From positions 5,912,001 through 5,976,000 of the forward strand of contig WPIO01000001.1 in NCBI GenBank assembly GCA_009760855.2: 64,000 nt of DNA, written 5' to 3'. The notes under the pieces are model-generated. The model was not told where the DNA came from. It did no database searches and was given only the letters and a program-made list of their open reading frames with translations. Positions 21,630-30,789 of this stretch are shown in pieces. A program made the position numbers and the translations under genes. Source of the DNA: Cristatella mucedo. Taxonomy: Eukaryota > Bryozoa > Phylactolaemata > Cristatellidae. How positions within the stretch are numbered: the stretch's first letter is position 1; every line of letters begins with the position of its first letter.

Positions 21630-21652
21630 GCAGAAACATCGTCTTGAGACAT
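21060..21652 (-). pseudogene. HNH + AP2 homing-endonuclease-like gene
   Basis: The minus-strand start at 21652 follows TATAGAAA. After MSQDDVSAL the frame runs into a (GA)n microsatellite (21592-21626 on the plus strand), then resumes with VTELLTYN..TG (about 21560), typical of the beginning of HNH_3-type proteins. The pattern GYRKIKIDGKLYLAHRLIW lies at about 21430-21490 and an AP2-like box, RYSLGYFDNSEKAA, at 21170-21210. Known proteins of this kind are phage and giant-virus homing endonucleases that cut DNA at unoccupied sites. Frameshifts and stops occur between the blocks, and the HNH centre (expected near 21330-21400) is badly decayed. Divergent with the PLA2-like gene. Confidence 0.65.
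21592..21626. repeat. (CT)n microsatellite within a viral gene start
   Basis: About 17 CT units (GA on the minus strand) inside the N-terminal coding region of the HNH-AP2 gene, which would read as Arg-Glu repeats. Flanking codons on both sides still fit the family, so the repeat expanded after insertion into the genome. Confidence 0.9.
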
Positions 21653-21876
21653 TTTCTATAAATATTTTTTAACTTTTCAAAATAATATTATTCAGTAACA
21701 CACATCAAACGCTTTCTCCCTAATTCTTAACTCATTGTAATTTATTTATCATCTTTCTTGATGATTCTTCATCAGAAACTAGCTTCGCTAATATTTCACT
21801 ACACTCAGCAATGAGTTCAACAATTCTTTCAATATTCGTTATATTATATCATGCACATAATTTAATTTACTATAGA

Positions 21877-22644
21877 ATGAGTTACCATGAAGTAAAACCT
21901 AATCTTTCCGATTATTAAATAAGTCTAATACAAAAATCTAAAGAACCAATTTCTATCAGATTGAAGCATAGAGATTTATCTGGTACTAAATCTATTCTTC
22001 TAACAGATACTCAACATTCAATAATGGAAAAGTGTAAAGCAGAACGGATAGAAATGCAGTTGAATATTAGTCATAAACAATTTAAAGCAAAAAGAAGACA
22101 GGGTGATGGTGTTGTGGATTTTATAAATAGGATATCTGGTGGAAGAGAATTTCATTTGAAACTATCAAGTGGTGTTAAATCAGAAGAACTTCCCGATGGA
22201 AATTTTAAAAATACAGGAAGGTATTCTTATGCAGGTTCAGTAACCAAGTTCAATCAAAGAATGAAACAAGGGCATGAAGGAGTCAATGATTTAGATAATA
22301 AAGCTTTGATCCATGATTATACACACACAGAAACAGGAAGTATGCCAGAACCTAAAAGAACAGAAATAAGTAGTTTATCTAATTTATTTCTTGCAGAATC
22401 TGCAGTAAGAATTTCTCTTGATCCTAGACAAACAGCTTATGTTCGTGAGGATGCAAAGACTGTTGCAGCAGTAATGGCAGAAAAAGCAAAACTAGGACTT
22501 GGAGTTGGTGGAATGTTGAATGATTCATTTGCAATTGATTTCTTAAAAGATAAAGTAAGTAATCCGGTAAGTTTGAATAGGATTAAAAATTATGCTCGTG
22601 GTATAGTTGATAGAATGTTAGATATAAGCAGAAACAAGATATAA
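21877..22644 (+). pseudogene. PLA2-like virion protein (parvovirus VP1 type)
   Basis: The ATG at 21877 directly follows TTTACTATAGA, and the frame is open to 22644 except for one TAA (21916-21918). It is 255 codons long. The N-terminal part has the LNISHKQFKAKRRQG type seen in polinton minor virion proteins. The segment YAGSVTKFNQRM...GVNDLDNKALIHDYTH (about 22225-22325) has the calcium-loop and His-Asp arrangement of parvovirus-type phospholipase A2 domains, with HD at about 22312. The canonical Gly-Pro of the loop is Gly-Ser here. In such viruses the domain helps the particle breach endosomal membranes. Preservation is much better than for the polymerase. Confidence 0.7.
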
Positions 22645-22688
22645 AAAGATTAACTAATTTTATTTTGGTGTGTTTTTGTTTTTTATGT

Positions 22689-23176
22689 CTAATAATCAGC
22701 AGGATTGAATTCACTTCGTTTACCAAGAGTATGAACTTTAACTTGGTCAATCTTTAATCTAATATTAAGTCTTTCTTCAGAGTTGTAAGTGTCTTCAGTT
22801 ACAAACCTTCCATCAAGAATACCCGTTATTGCAAAGTAAGTTCCAAGTTTTTGAATTACATCATCAATACTATCGAATTTTAGTTGGTTGTTATTCTGAT
22901 CAAAGAATATACTTGATTTACTACCAAAATCAATTCTTAATCCAATTGTAGATCTTTGATACAAATCATAACCACTGAATTCAAGTTTACTACTTGCTTT
23001 TTCTACAATCTATTCAAGTGAATGAAGCACCTCCTCAGTAATATATACCTATCCTTTGAAGTTTGTTTGGAGTCTTTAATAATTTTATCTTCAATGTGAA
23101 AACGAGCTGGCTTTCCTTTTGGGATGACAACAGTAGAATTTTCAAGCACTGCAAATTTCGTATTTTTGATTTCCAT
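22689..23176 (-). pseudogene. Orphan viral-element gene, two exposed halves
   Basis: The minus-strand ATG at 23176 follows TTTATAGAA and begins MEIKNTKFAVLENSTVVI. The C-terminal half (22689-22964) is open for 91 codons and contains STIGLRIDFGSKSSIFF and LGKRSEFNPADY. The middle is disrupted by stops and a frame change around 22990-23080. No family recognised; beta-strand-like alternation suggests a virion protein. Located directly after the protease gene in the same direction. Confidence 0.55.
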
Positions 23177-23189
23177 TTCTATAAAGTGA

Positions 23190-23848
23190 AAATAAAATGT
23201 TTAAATTGAATTAATAATTGCATTGTTGTTCCGAAATCAGTTAGTTCCATAAGTTTTAAGAGGATTAAACACCTTCTTCCACAATATTTTTTATTTTATT
23301 CTTGTAGTTGAAAGGTATGAAAACTTAATATAACTAAAAAATAATCAACTACTTCTGGCATTGGTGGAGCTCCAAACGAATCAAAGGAAAAACATTTATT
23401 AACTTCTTTTTTTAAGTGCTACCCAGTGATATATTGCTAAATCTGATTTTCCAGTGTTGCAAATTAGACACTCATTATTTAATGGTTTTGTTAGTTCATC
23501 TCTTGCAAAGACACCTCTAAAGTTTTTATACCTTGTTCTTTTATATAAATATTTATTTCTATATCTGTTAGTGCTGTTGATTTTACTTTTGTATATCATA
23601 TATCGTCTTTTATAGTTCAGCAATTATTTTTTTGTTTACTTTTTACTCCAGCAACAAGTTTCTTTCCATGTGCTTGTAACCCAGTACCAACAGTAACACC
23701 TCAAAGTTTTACAGTCTTTGACTTCTTACTGCCACAGATTGTAAAAATTCCTATTACCATTCCTCTTAATCCTTGTTTACTATCTACTTCAACATATTCT
23801 TCATGGATTGTATAATTATTTTTTACACTTCAAATAATACATTTCCAT
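23190..23848 (-). pseudogene. Adenain-like maturation protease, broken
   Basis: Adenovirus-type cysteine proteases process capsid proteins in Polintons and related viruses. On the minus strand, FRGVFARDEL (about 23490-23520) is followed by a segment ending YHWVALKK with the candidate catalytic His at 23426-23428. After a frameshift comes FDSFGAPPMPE (about 23355-23390), the family's conserved DSFG region. The catalytic Cys region further on is not readable. A start-motif ATG lies at 23848 (after TATAGAT). The part from there to about 23640 has no recognised domain and may be a separate small gene. Several stops and frame changes make this inactive. Confidence 0.75.
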
Positions 23849-23880
23849 ATCTATAATATAAAAAAAAATTTAGTATAGAA

Positions 23881-24515
23881 ATTCTTTGGAAGTTAGAGCT
23901 TTTAATTTTGGGTAGGATGTTGGCACTGGTCATAAGGAACCATTGCCTAATGTACCAATAAGAACGTTAATTTTAGGTCTATATGGTACTGGTAAATCTC
24001 AGTTAAGAATGAGTTACTTTTTGTAATGTTAAAATATGAAGCTTGTCCTATCATTTCTTCAAGTTTAGATTAAAAACTGTATCGCGGTCTTATAGCAATG
24101 ACAAAAGATAACCCTTCTTATGTTTGGATTAACGAAATTGATGCGATGCCAGATATTGACTCATAAGAAGTGTAAGAATGTTGTTGTACTAGATGATCTT
24201 ATGTCAGAAGATCAAAGCAAGATGTTTGATTATCTTACTAAAGGAGGACACAAAGGAATGAATGGATTTTATCTTGCACAAGGATTTACTAAAATTCCTA
24301 AATATTAAATTAGAAACGATATAAATATGATTATAATATTTAAAAAAAATAAAAGTGATGTAAAGTACATTCATGAAGCGTGTGTTGGTAGTATAGATAT
24401 GAGACAATTCAAGGATTGGATTGATTCAAGTTTGGTTATTGTGTTGTAGACCTAATTAAAACTGAAGCAAAGGGCAGATTTTGGTCTGTTGATGATGCAG
24501 AAAAGCAATTGGTAT
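23881..24515 (+). pseudogene. FtsK/HerA-type packaging ATPase, broken
   Basis: This is the genome-packaging motor ATPase of Polinton-type viruses. Walker A reads GLYGTGKS (23975-24001). Walker B reads VVVLDDLM (about 24180-24204). The conserved C-terminal part with LTKGGHKGMNGFYLAQGFTK and IPK is at 24230-24305, then FKKNKSDVKYIH. Upstream, TAGTATAGAA is followed by ATT instead of ATG at 23881, so the start looks lost. Stops and frameshifts lie between the boxes (for example 24024-24110). Divergent from the protease, with about 32 bp between start sites. Confidence 0.8.
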
Positions 24516-24519
24516 AGGA

Positions 24520-24970
24520 ATGATTAACGGAAAAATATATCAAAGTCCAAACAAGCCCTATATACCGAGTGTACAGGAAGCACTTGATTTAGAAACTAAA
24601 ATGGAAAACTTAGAAAAGTTAAGAGTTTCTATCATATTGAATAATAATAAAGAAGTACAAAGAAGTGAAGCAGAAATCACTACGAGTGATAAAATAAAAC
24701 ATGAAAAAAATGAGCATGCCTTAGAAAGATCAACTGATAATTTAGAAAATGCTGTTATTGAAAAACTTAATTTAATTAGACCAAAACTTGCAATTCAAAT
24801 GGAGAGTAATAAAGAAATAAAAAAGGCGATAGAACTTAAAGGAGCACAAGATATTTTTAGTGTTTTGAAAAAGCAATTACTGATATTACATCTGGAAAAC
24901 CTCAAATCGTAATTAATAGAGATAATCAATCGAAGACTCATGCTGCGAGTCCGGAAATAAGAAGCGACCT
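24520..24970 (+). pseudogene. Charged coiled-coil protein, cut by hAT junction
   Basis: The ATG at 24520 follows GGTATAGGA. The first frame gives 130 codons of highly charged, probably helical sequence with many Glu, Lys and Asn (KMENLEKLRVSIILNNNKE). Near 24850 the likely frame shifts and seems to continue through TDITSGKPQIVINRDNQSK to about 24970, where the hAT element begins. No family recognised. Its end, and whatever viral genes followed, are missing. Confidence 0.55.
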
Positions 24971-25252
24971 AGATCCGGGGTCGGCAACCTGCGGCTCACG
25001 AGCCGCATGCGGCTCTTTCGATGTCAAGATGCGGCTCTCCAGTTCCATGCGCAAATATTAATAATTATATTATTTTATTTCCAAACTCATAAAAAAATAT
25101 TATACTGCAATACAACTTTAAATAGGATAAAAACGCTCAACAGAGAACAGTGAGAATAGGTAGAGTAGAGAGTATACGGACAGCTGACAGCCGCTTGGAC
25201 ACCAGGCCCAGACCTACAGCCGTGCTGTGGCCAGCCCCGTGGCGACGGCTCC

Positions 25253-25459
25253 ATGCTTGCCACTGCCGAAGTGCCGACTGCCGCCGTCACTAGTCACTAC
25301 TACCACCCAGCCAGCAACCCAGCGGACGGTAGTGTTCAGTCTTCAGTAAGTCTTCCTCGGAGCGCAGTTCCATGTGTGTTAATTGAATCGCTTGCGAGAA
25401 ACAACAATTTTTTGTTATTTCAAGAAGAAGACAATTTAGAAGCGAATTATCTTCTCAAA
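25253..25459 (+). pseudogene. hAT transposase 5' exon (probable)
   Basis: An open frame of about 69 codons, Ala/Pro/Ser-rich at first, ends in ...EEDNLEANYLLK, followed by GGTATGTAAG, a good splice donor near 25460. The matching acceptor would be TTTATTTCAG at about 26148, just before the main transposase exon. No domain is visible, so this is an inference from position and splice signals. Confidence 0.4.
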
Positions 25460-25854
25460 GGTATGTAAGGGAAAGTGGTGTACCTTCGGACGACCTTACC
25501 TTCGGACAGCTTTGATTTAAGTAGGTTAGCAATGTGATATATACATGCAAAATTTCAAGAGAGTAGCATTTTTGAAATGTGGCAACACTGTTCTGCTTGT
25601 TTAGTTATTGGTGCACTGTGTCGTCAACGGTCGCAGTCAGAAATTTTTTCGATCAAAAAGTAAATATTTTCATAGTTATACTGTGCTGTATATTCTGATT
25701 GTTTCATCTTGGTATGATAGGTATTATATATGCATATGAACTATATGTGTTGAGCTTTCTAAATTTATTGTCTGTTTTGAATATTCATAACCTCAAATTA
25801 TTTTACACGTGAATGTTTCTGAAAATACCCTTTGTTGTACCTCCGGACATTTAT

Positions 25855-25890
25855 GTTGTTGTACCTCTGACCGTCCAAAGGTACAACAAC
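25855..25890. repeat. 12-bp palindrome inside hAT intron
   Basis: GTTGTTGTACCT (25855-25866) and AGGTACAACAAC (25879-25890) are perfect inverted arms. The surrounding 25480-25890 repeats TACCTTCGGAC or TACCTCCGGAC several times, which suggests a small foreign insertion within the intron. Confidence 0.6.
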
Positions 25891-26160
25891 ATTTTATTAA
25901 TTTCGTATACCTATTTATTTTGTTACAGTGACGTGAAGTAAACATGGTGTAAAAAGAAAAGAATACTTCTATGGATAATTTAAAAAAATGATTTTGTCTG
26001 GAGATACACTACTTGTCCATACGCTTTAACGTTTAATGAAGTTGACTTTTTTTACAGATTAGCAATTAACGAAATTAACTATTTAGTTAACGGTTTATTA
26101 ACGCCGTTTTAGATAGCTAAATAAATTTTTAAAAGTCTTTATTTCAGCTCCGCCACCAGA

Positions 26161-28080
26161 ATGGCATCTGATAAAAGGAGAGACGAACTGAAGAAGAAAA
26201 TCGAGAATTTAATCAGGACTGGACTGAGCCGTTTGCGTTCACGTGCAACACAGATGGCCTCCCGACTTGTCTCATTTGCCAAGAAAAACTTGCACACAAT
26301 AAGAAGTCAAATTTGGAGAGACGCTTCACTACAAAACATACCCGATTCGCTGCTAAATATCCAACCTGTGACGCACGGAAGAAAGCTGTTAAAGAGCTTC
26401 AAAAACAAAAACAATAGTCGAGTTCTATGCTAAGTAACTGGACGCAATCTTCAAATAATGTAAATCTGGAAAGCTTCGCAATATTACTAAAAATTGCAAA
26501 AAGAGGGAAACCATTCATAGATGGTGAGTACGTCAAAGTTTGTTTCATACGTAGAGCTGAAGAACTGTTTCGTGATTTCAAAAACAAAACCCAAATCCTG
26601 AAGAAAATCAAGGATTTGCCATTATCTGCTAAAAAAGTACAAGACAGAACTTTTTACAATATCTTCAAATGTAACACACATAAAAGTGGGAGACATTCAA
26701 CTGGCTTGTGCTTTATCACTTGCTATAGATGAGTCTTGTGACATAAAAGACACGGCACAAGTTACCCTTTTCGTCAGGTATATGTCGTCCCAAGGTCCAA
26801 AAGAAAAACTGCTAGGATTGCTGCCGCTCTCAGGGCAAACTCGTGGAGAAGATATCGCAAATGCTGTGCAAAAATGCCTGGAAGAATATGAAATCGATAT
26901 AAATAAAATCGTTTCCCTAGCAACTTATGGAGCCAGAAGTATGACAGGAATACATAAAGGGGTAACAACGATTCTTCGGCAAAAATAAACCACGAAATTT
27001 TAACGTTTCACTAAATAACTCATCAAGAGGCGGTTTGTGCCCAAACATTTCCGACCGAAATGGTTGAGGTAATGAACTTGGTTATTAAGATCATTAACAG
27101 CATTTTGGCAAAATCACTCTACCATCGCCAGTTTAAGGAATTTATTGAAGAAATAGAAAGCTAGTATTCTGACATACTTCTTCACAATAAAGTGCAATGG
27201 CTTTCCAGAGGTAACGTATTGAAACGTTTTCCTTCATGCTTGAGTGAAATAAAAACATTCTTCAATGAAAAAGACATTGTACATCCCGAATTGAAAGGAG
27301 ACAAATGGCTGAAAAAATTCAACTTCATGGTGGATATCACAAGCAAACTAAGTGAGCTAAATGTAAAACTGCAAGGAAAGGGAAACCCAGCCTATGCCTT
27401 GCTTGAAGAAGTGGTTTGTTTCGAAAATAAATTATTTCTTTTTGTCGAAGACACGGAGAGCGGTAAATTACTTAATTTCGAAAATCTGAAGCAATATCGC
27501 GATGAACCAATGCAACAATTGACATGAATTACTTCAGCATTACTATGCACAAAATAAAGGATGGATTCAATGAAAGATTTGAGCAAATAAAAAACCCAAG
27601 TACACTGGCGTTCATAGTAAATCCTCTCAACACAAATACGAATGAGATCAACATTGAGCCATTTGGAATTGATGCTGGTTCGCTTCAAATGCAATTGCTG
27701 GATTTGAAAACCAAACATTTGTGGAGTGGTAATTTCACAGAATTCAAGAGCAAGTTACAAGAGTTGGAGGTCCAGAAAAGCATGCACGTTACGCTGCACA
27801 AGTGGACAGCTCTAAAAGAAATGCCACGAGTTGAGGCACTCATATTTGACGCATGGAATAGTCTTCCAGAATGGTACAGTGAGGTGAAGAAGTTGGCATT
27901 TCGAGTGCTGACGATCTTCGGGTCAACCTATTCGTGCGAGCAAGCGTTCTCTTGCATGAATACAATAAAAAGTTAAGTAAGAAGCCAACTAACAAATAAA
28001 AATCTAGAGGCGTGCTTGAAACGGAAAACAACAAGTTATGAGCCAGATTTAACCAAACCTTTAAAAGGCATGCAAGGCCA
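26161..28080 (+). pseudogene. hAT transposase main exon, frameshifted
   Basis: A cut-and-paste transposase. In a second frame from about 26230, a BED-type zinc finger is suggested by TCNTDGLPTCLICQEKLAH...H. The catalytic region includes [17 protein letters not shown] with the first Asp (about 26700-26750). Further on, [15 protein letters not shown] (about 26920-26960) sits where related proteins have TDGA, so the second Asp appears to be Tyr. [16 protein letters not shown] (27183-27230) is typical of the GTF2IRD2/Charlie group. The C-terminal dimerisation region includes FGSTYSCEQAFSCMNTIKS (27918-27975). Frameshifts near 26690 and 26990 and stops near 27160, 27525 and 27975 break the gene. 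Confidence 0.85.
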
Positions 28081-28400
28081 ATGCTCCCATTGATGTAACT
28101 ATTGTAAATATTTATTATTCAATAGTTATAATTATATTATTTGATTACTAATTTTTTTATTCTAGCAGAGCTATCTAAAACACTTTATATGTTTTGTGCG
28201 AGACATTTGTATGTTTTATATGACTAAATATTATTTCATATTTAAAGCTATTTATTTTAAATCAAAAATCAAATTTAAATACCTAATCCTATTAAAACCC
28301 ATAATATTGAAATAAAATGTTACTGGCTCTTTAAAAACTGGGAAATTGTTTCTAAATTGTAATTTTTGGCTCTTCCGTCTCAAAAGGTTGCCGACCACTG

Positions 28401-28635
28401 CCTTAACCTCTCGCGGATTAGCTCCCTACCAAGTGATCTTTGTGATGATCTAGCTGATCGTTTCTCTAGCTTCTTTCTCAAAAAGACTGACAAGATTAGC
28501 GAGTCCATCCCTAGGGTGGTGCATCCCCTCTGGAATTATGTCCCTCAATTCCATGCGGCACTTTAATGCCTACATTCAAGAAGGCCACTAAGGACCTCGT
28601 TATGAAGCTACTACCCCTATCAAAGAAGACAACTA
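28401..28635 (+). mobile_element. LINE-A copy, 5' part
   Basis: LINE-A sequence starts directly at the hAT end, with CCTTAACC and then the DLADRFSSFF region (compare 4601-4700). It is broken by a LINE-B insertion at about 28640 and continues at 29042. Confidence 0.75.
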
Positions 28636-28639
28636 TGTA

Positions 28640-29041
28640 ATTTATCTCCGTCTGTAAATCCACAAAGCCAAAAAGACAATGTGGGTATTACGTAGGAGAG
28701 TTTCGTATAGCTCATTCACAGCCTAGGCGGCTTTCGGTACCCATTCGGTAGCCAACAAGCTTTATCTCAAGCAACAAAGAGAAAGTGGGAAGCATAGCAG
28801 AGTCATGAGAGCAGTTGAGGTAGAGAGTGGCATGGAAGTAGCAGCTCAGGACCGCTAAAAAGGATGAGCCATAGTCGGCAGAAGAAGAGTAGTTGTCATT
28901 GCCTAAGAATTGTGGAAGTGAGTTCCACAGTCTAGGGCCTGCAGAGCTAAACCTCCTGTCGCCAACGGTCTTTAAGTGGAGGAATGGAACAGCTAATTTA
29001 TTGTCCACACAGGACCTGAGGGTCATAGTACAACTAGTCAT
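28640..29041 (-). mobile_element. LINE-B copy nested in LINE-A
   Basis: The minus strand encodes the C-terminal RT end of a second CR1-like family: CVDNKLAVPFLHLKTVGDRRFSSAGPRLWNSLP with a 3' UTR ending in CTCCGT/ACGGAG next to the junction. Related copies are at 46230-46635, 56150-56385 and 60590-60790. LINE-A sequence is interrupted at both sides of it, so LINE-B inserted later. Confidence 0.8.
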
Positions 29042-30775
29042 CCGGACCCTATTCCCATAGTCTTGATTCTGCGATGCATAGATCTGCTGCTGCCATGCAT
29101 AACTACGATCATAAATATGTTGTTAGCCTCAGATTATGTCCCAGCACCTTTCAAGAAAGATTTAGTCAGGCCACTACTTAAGAAAGCAACAAAAGGTCAA
29201 GATAACTTAGGCAACTTAATCGCACTCTCGTTTCTACCGTTCCTTTCAAAGATATTGGAACGAGTCGTGGCAGACGAGTTGAAAACGTCTATTGAAACTT
29301 AAAACCTTGATATAAGTTCCTGCCTGTTATATGAGTTAATCACTAAACAGAGTCAGCATATCTCCGGATGTGTAATGACCTTCTTAATAATGCAGACCTA
29401 TATAAAGTCTCTGCTTGTTTTGCTCCATCTTTCGGCAGCTTTTGATACTATCGATCACCAAGTCATTCTTTAACGACTATCATCTCACCTGGGCAATACT
29501 AGCACTGCTCTGCAATGGTTCAGGTCCTATCTTAGTGAGAGACTCCAGAGTATTGATGTGAGTGAACAAAGATCCTCAGAGGAACCTCCGAAATATGGGA
29601 TATCTCAAAGATCTGTACTTGCTCTCGTTCTTTTCACGGTTTATACTCTCCCTCTTGCCAATGTGATTGCCAAGTACAAACTAGGCTTTCACTTCTTTGC
29701 AGATGAAACTCAGCTGTACCTTTGCTTTGATCCCTTCCAGCCCTCCAGCACTTCCAATTCTCCCACCTACTTTTCTGCATGTATTGATGACATTCGCGCA
29801 TCTATCCCAGCGAACCTTCCTAAATTGAATGATGATAGAACCTACTTACTAGATATGGGCAAACCAAGTGTGATTCATAAATTGGAAAAGCTAACACTAA
29901 AAATCGGTTCTGCCAGCATATGTTCCGTTGAATCTGTGCAATATCTGGGGGTCCTGTTCCAAAGTAACATTTTCTTAGACGACCACAACCGCTCCACAGT
30001 CAAGTTTGTCTACTTTCAGCAACATAACATTGCTAAAATTTGGGCTTGCTTAGACAGAGGTACCACATCTAAATTGGTCCATGCATGTGTGACATTCCTT
30101 CTTGACTTCTGCAACTAACCGCTTGCTGGTTTACAGGTTTGTGTAATAAGACGCTTACAAATTATCTGAGACTCTGCAGCTAGACTCATCTTTCGCGAGC
30201 GTCTCAGTTGCCACAGCACACCACTTCTAGTGACCTGCATTGGCGCCCAGTCAAGCAACGCAGCGACTTCAAGGTTTTGTCACTCACTTTTAGATCCCTT
30301 AATTGTTTGGCTCCTGTATAAGTATAAGATCTAATCCCCCACCAGGCTAAGCATCACGCTACCTACCCGCTTTTCGGAATCTTATTGTTTACCTATACCT
30401 CAAACAAATCTCAATCCTTTGGAGACCATGACTTTAGTTCGTGTGCTCCCAAAGGCTGGAGCTCACTCCCGACTTGCGTCGCGACATACCTTGACTTGAC
30501 CACATTTAAAAAGCAACTAAAATTGCATATATTTATCACAGCACTTAGTGGGTCCATGTGAATCGTTCTTTACTTGCTTATGCGTGCTGAAACTGTGCAT
30601 GCTGCTACTAGTCACAATTTGATGCTGACCTTGTGTATGTCAAACCTAACCATGTTATTCTTATTGTTTATGGAGCATGCTTCGACTAACCACTCGATCG
30701 TGCTTCCTTTGCAGCAAATGCAAAGTGACTAGAGACGTTGAGTTATTTGAGGGCGCTAAATCAAATGTTTAATGA
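29042..30775 (+). mobile_element. LINE-A copy, 3' part with broken reverse transcriptase
   Basis: It continues the copy from 28401. RT regions include LLPCITTIINMLLASDYVPAPFKKDLVRPLLKKA (from about 29090), LHLSAAFDTIDHQVI (about 29420) and FHFFADETQLYLCFD (29687-29730, a degenerate YADD box with ADE). The fibre of frames ends at about 30118 with a stop in CN*. The C-terminal WNSLP region and 3' UTR run to the tail near 30770. Several stops make it inactive. Fifteen to twenty percent divergence from the other copies is my eye estimate only. Confidence 0.8.
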
Positions 30776-30789
30776 CAATGATTAATATT

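Larger units (their letters stand above)
17826..24522. promoter_or_regulatory. Shared TATAGRAATG-like start-site motif (multiple sites)
   Basis: The start codons of most genes in the viral element sit immediately after a TATAGAA/TATAGGA-like core. Plus-strand sites: 17829-17837 (TTACAGAAATG), 18796-18805 (TATAGGAATG), 19074-19083 (TACAGGAAATG), 19578-19586 (TATAGAAATG), 21871-21879 (TATAGAATG), 24513-24522 (TATAGGAATG). Damaged plus sites are at 18491 (CTAGAAACG) and 23881 (TATAGAAATT). Minus-strand sites: starts at 21652 (TATAGAAAATG), 23176 (TATAGAAATG) and 23848 (TATAGATATG). A fixed core abutting the start is the layout of initiator-like viral promoters with very short leaders. Confidence 0.75.
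13549..24970. mobile_element. Decayed Polinton/adintovirus-like endogenous element
   Basis: About 11.4 kb that is far more AT-rich than the flanks. It is densely filled with genes on both strands whose set matches Polintons/Mavericks and adintoviruses: protein-primed DNA polymerase B, adenain-like protease, FtsK/HerA-type packaging ATPase and PLA2-like virion protein. It also carries an HNH-AP2 endonuclease-like gene, a fibre-like gene and several orphans. Nearly every gene has stops or frameshifts, so the copy is dead. No RVE integrase, major capsid gene or terminal inverted repeats are recognised. The left limit is judged by composition and the right limit is the hAT junction. Adintovirus, Polinton or another polinton-like virus cannot be told apart without the capsid. 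Confidence 0.85.
24975..28400 (+). mobile_element. hAT transposon (Charlie/GTF2IRD2-like), broken
   Basis: The left end is CCGGGGTCGGCAACC (24975) and the right end is the inverse of CAGTGGTCGGCAACC (28386-28400), the usual hAT termini. The flanks (ACCTAGAT and CCTTAACC) are not duplicated, and the left flank is viral element while the right flank is LINE-A, so the insertion site has been rearranged. The interior has a two-exon transposase gene described separately. Length of 3.4 kb is normal for an autonomous hAT. Confidence 0.85.

Noticed and set aside
13740-24950. The many in-frame TAA/TAG codons of the viral element as a sign of a reassigned genetic code
   Set aside because: TGA stops and frameshifts occur as well, neighbouring frames such as the 70-residue paralogue use normal stops, and the host genes use the standard code. 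Ordinary decay explains it.
24967-28408. Target-site duplication for the hAT element (ACCTAGAT and CCTTAACC)
   Set aside because: Only scattered bases agree and the flanks belong to different elements, so no duplication is claimed.
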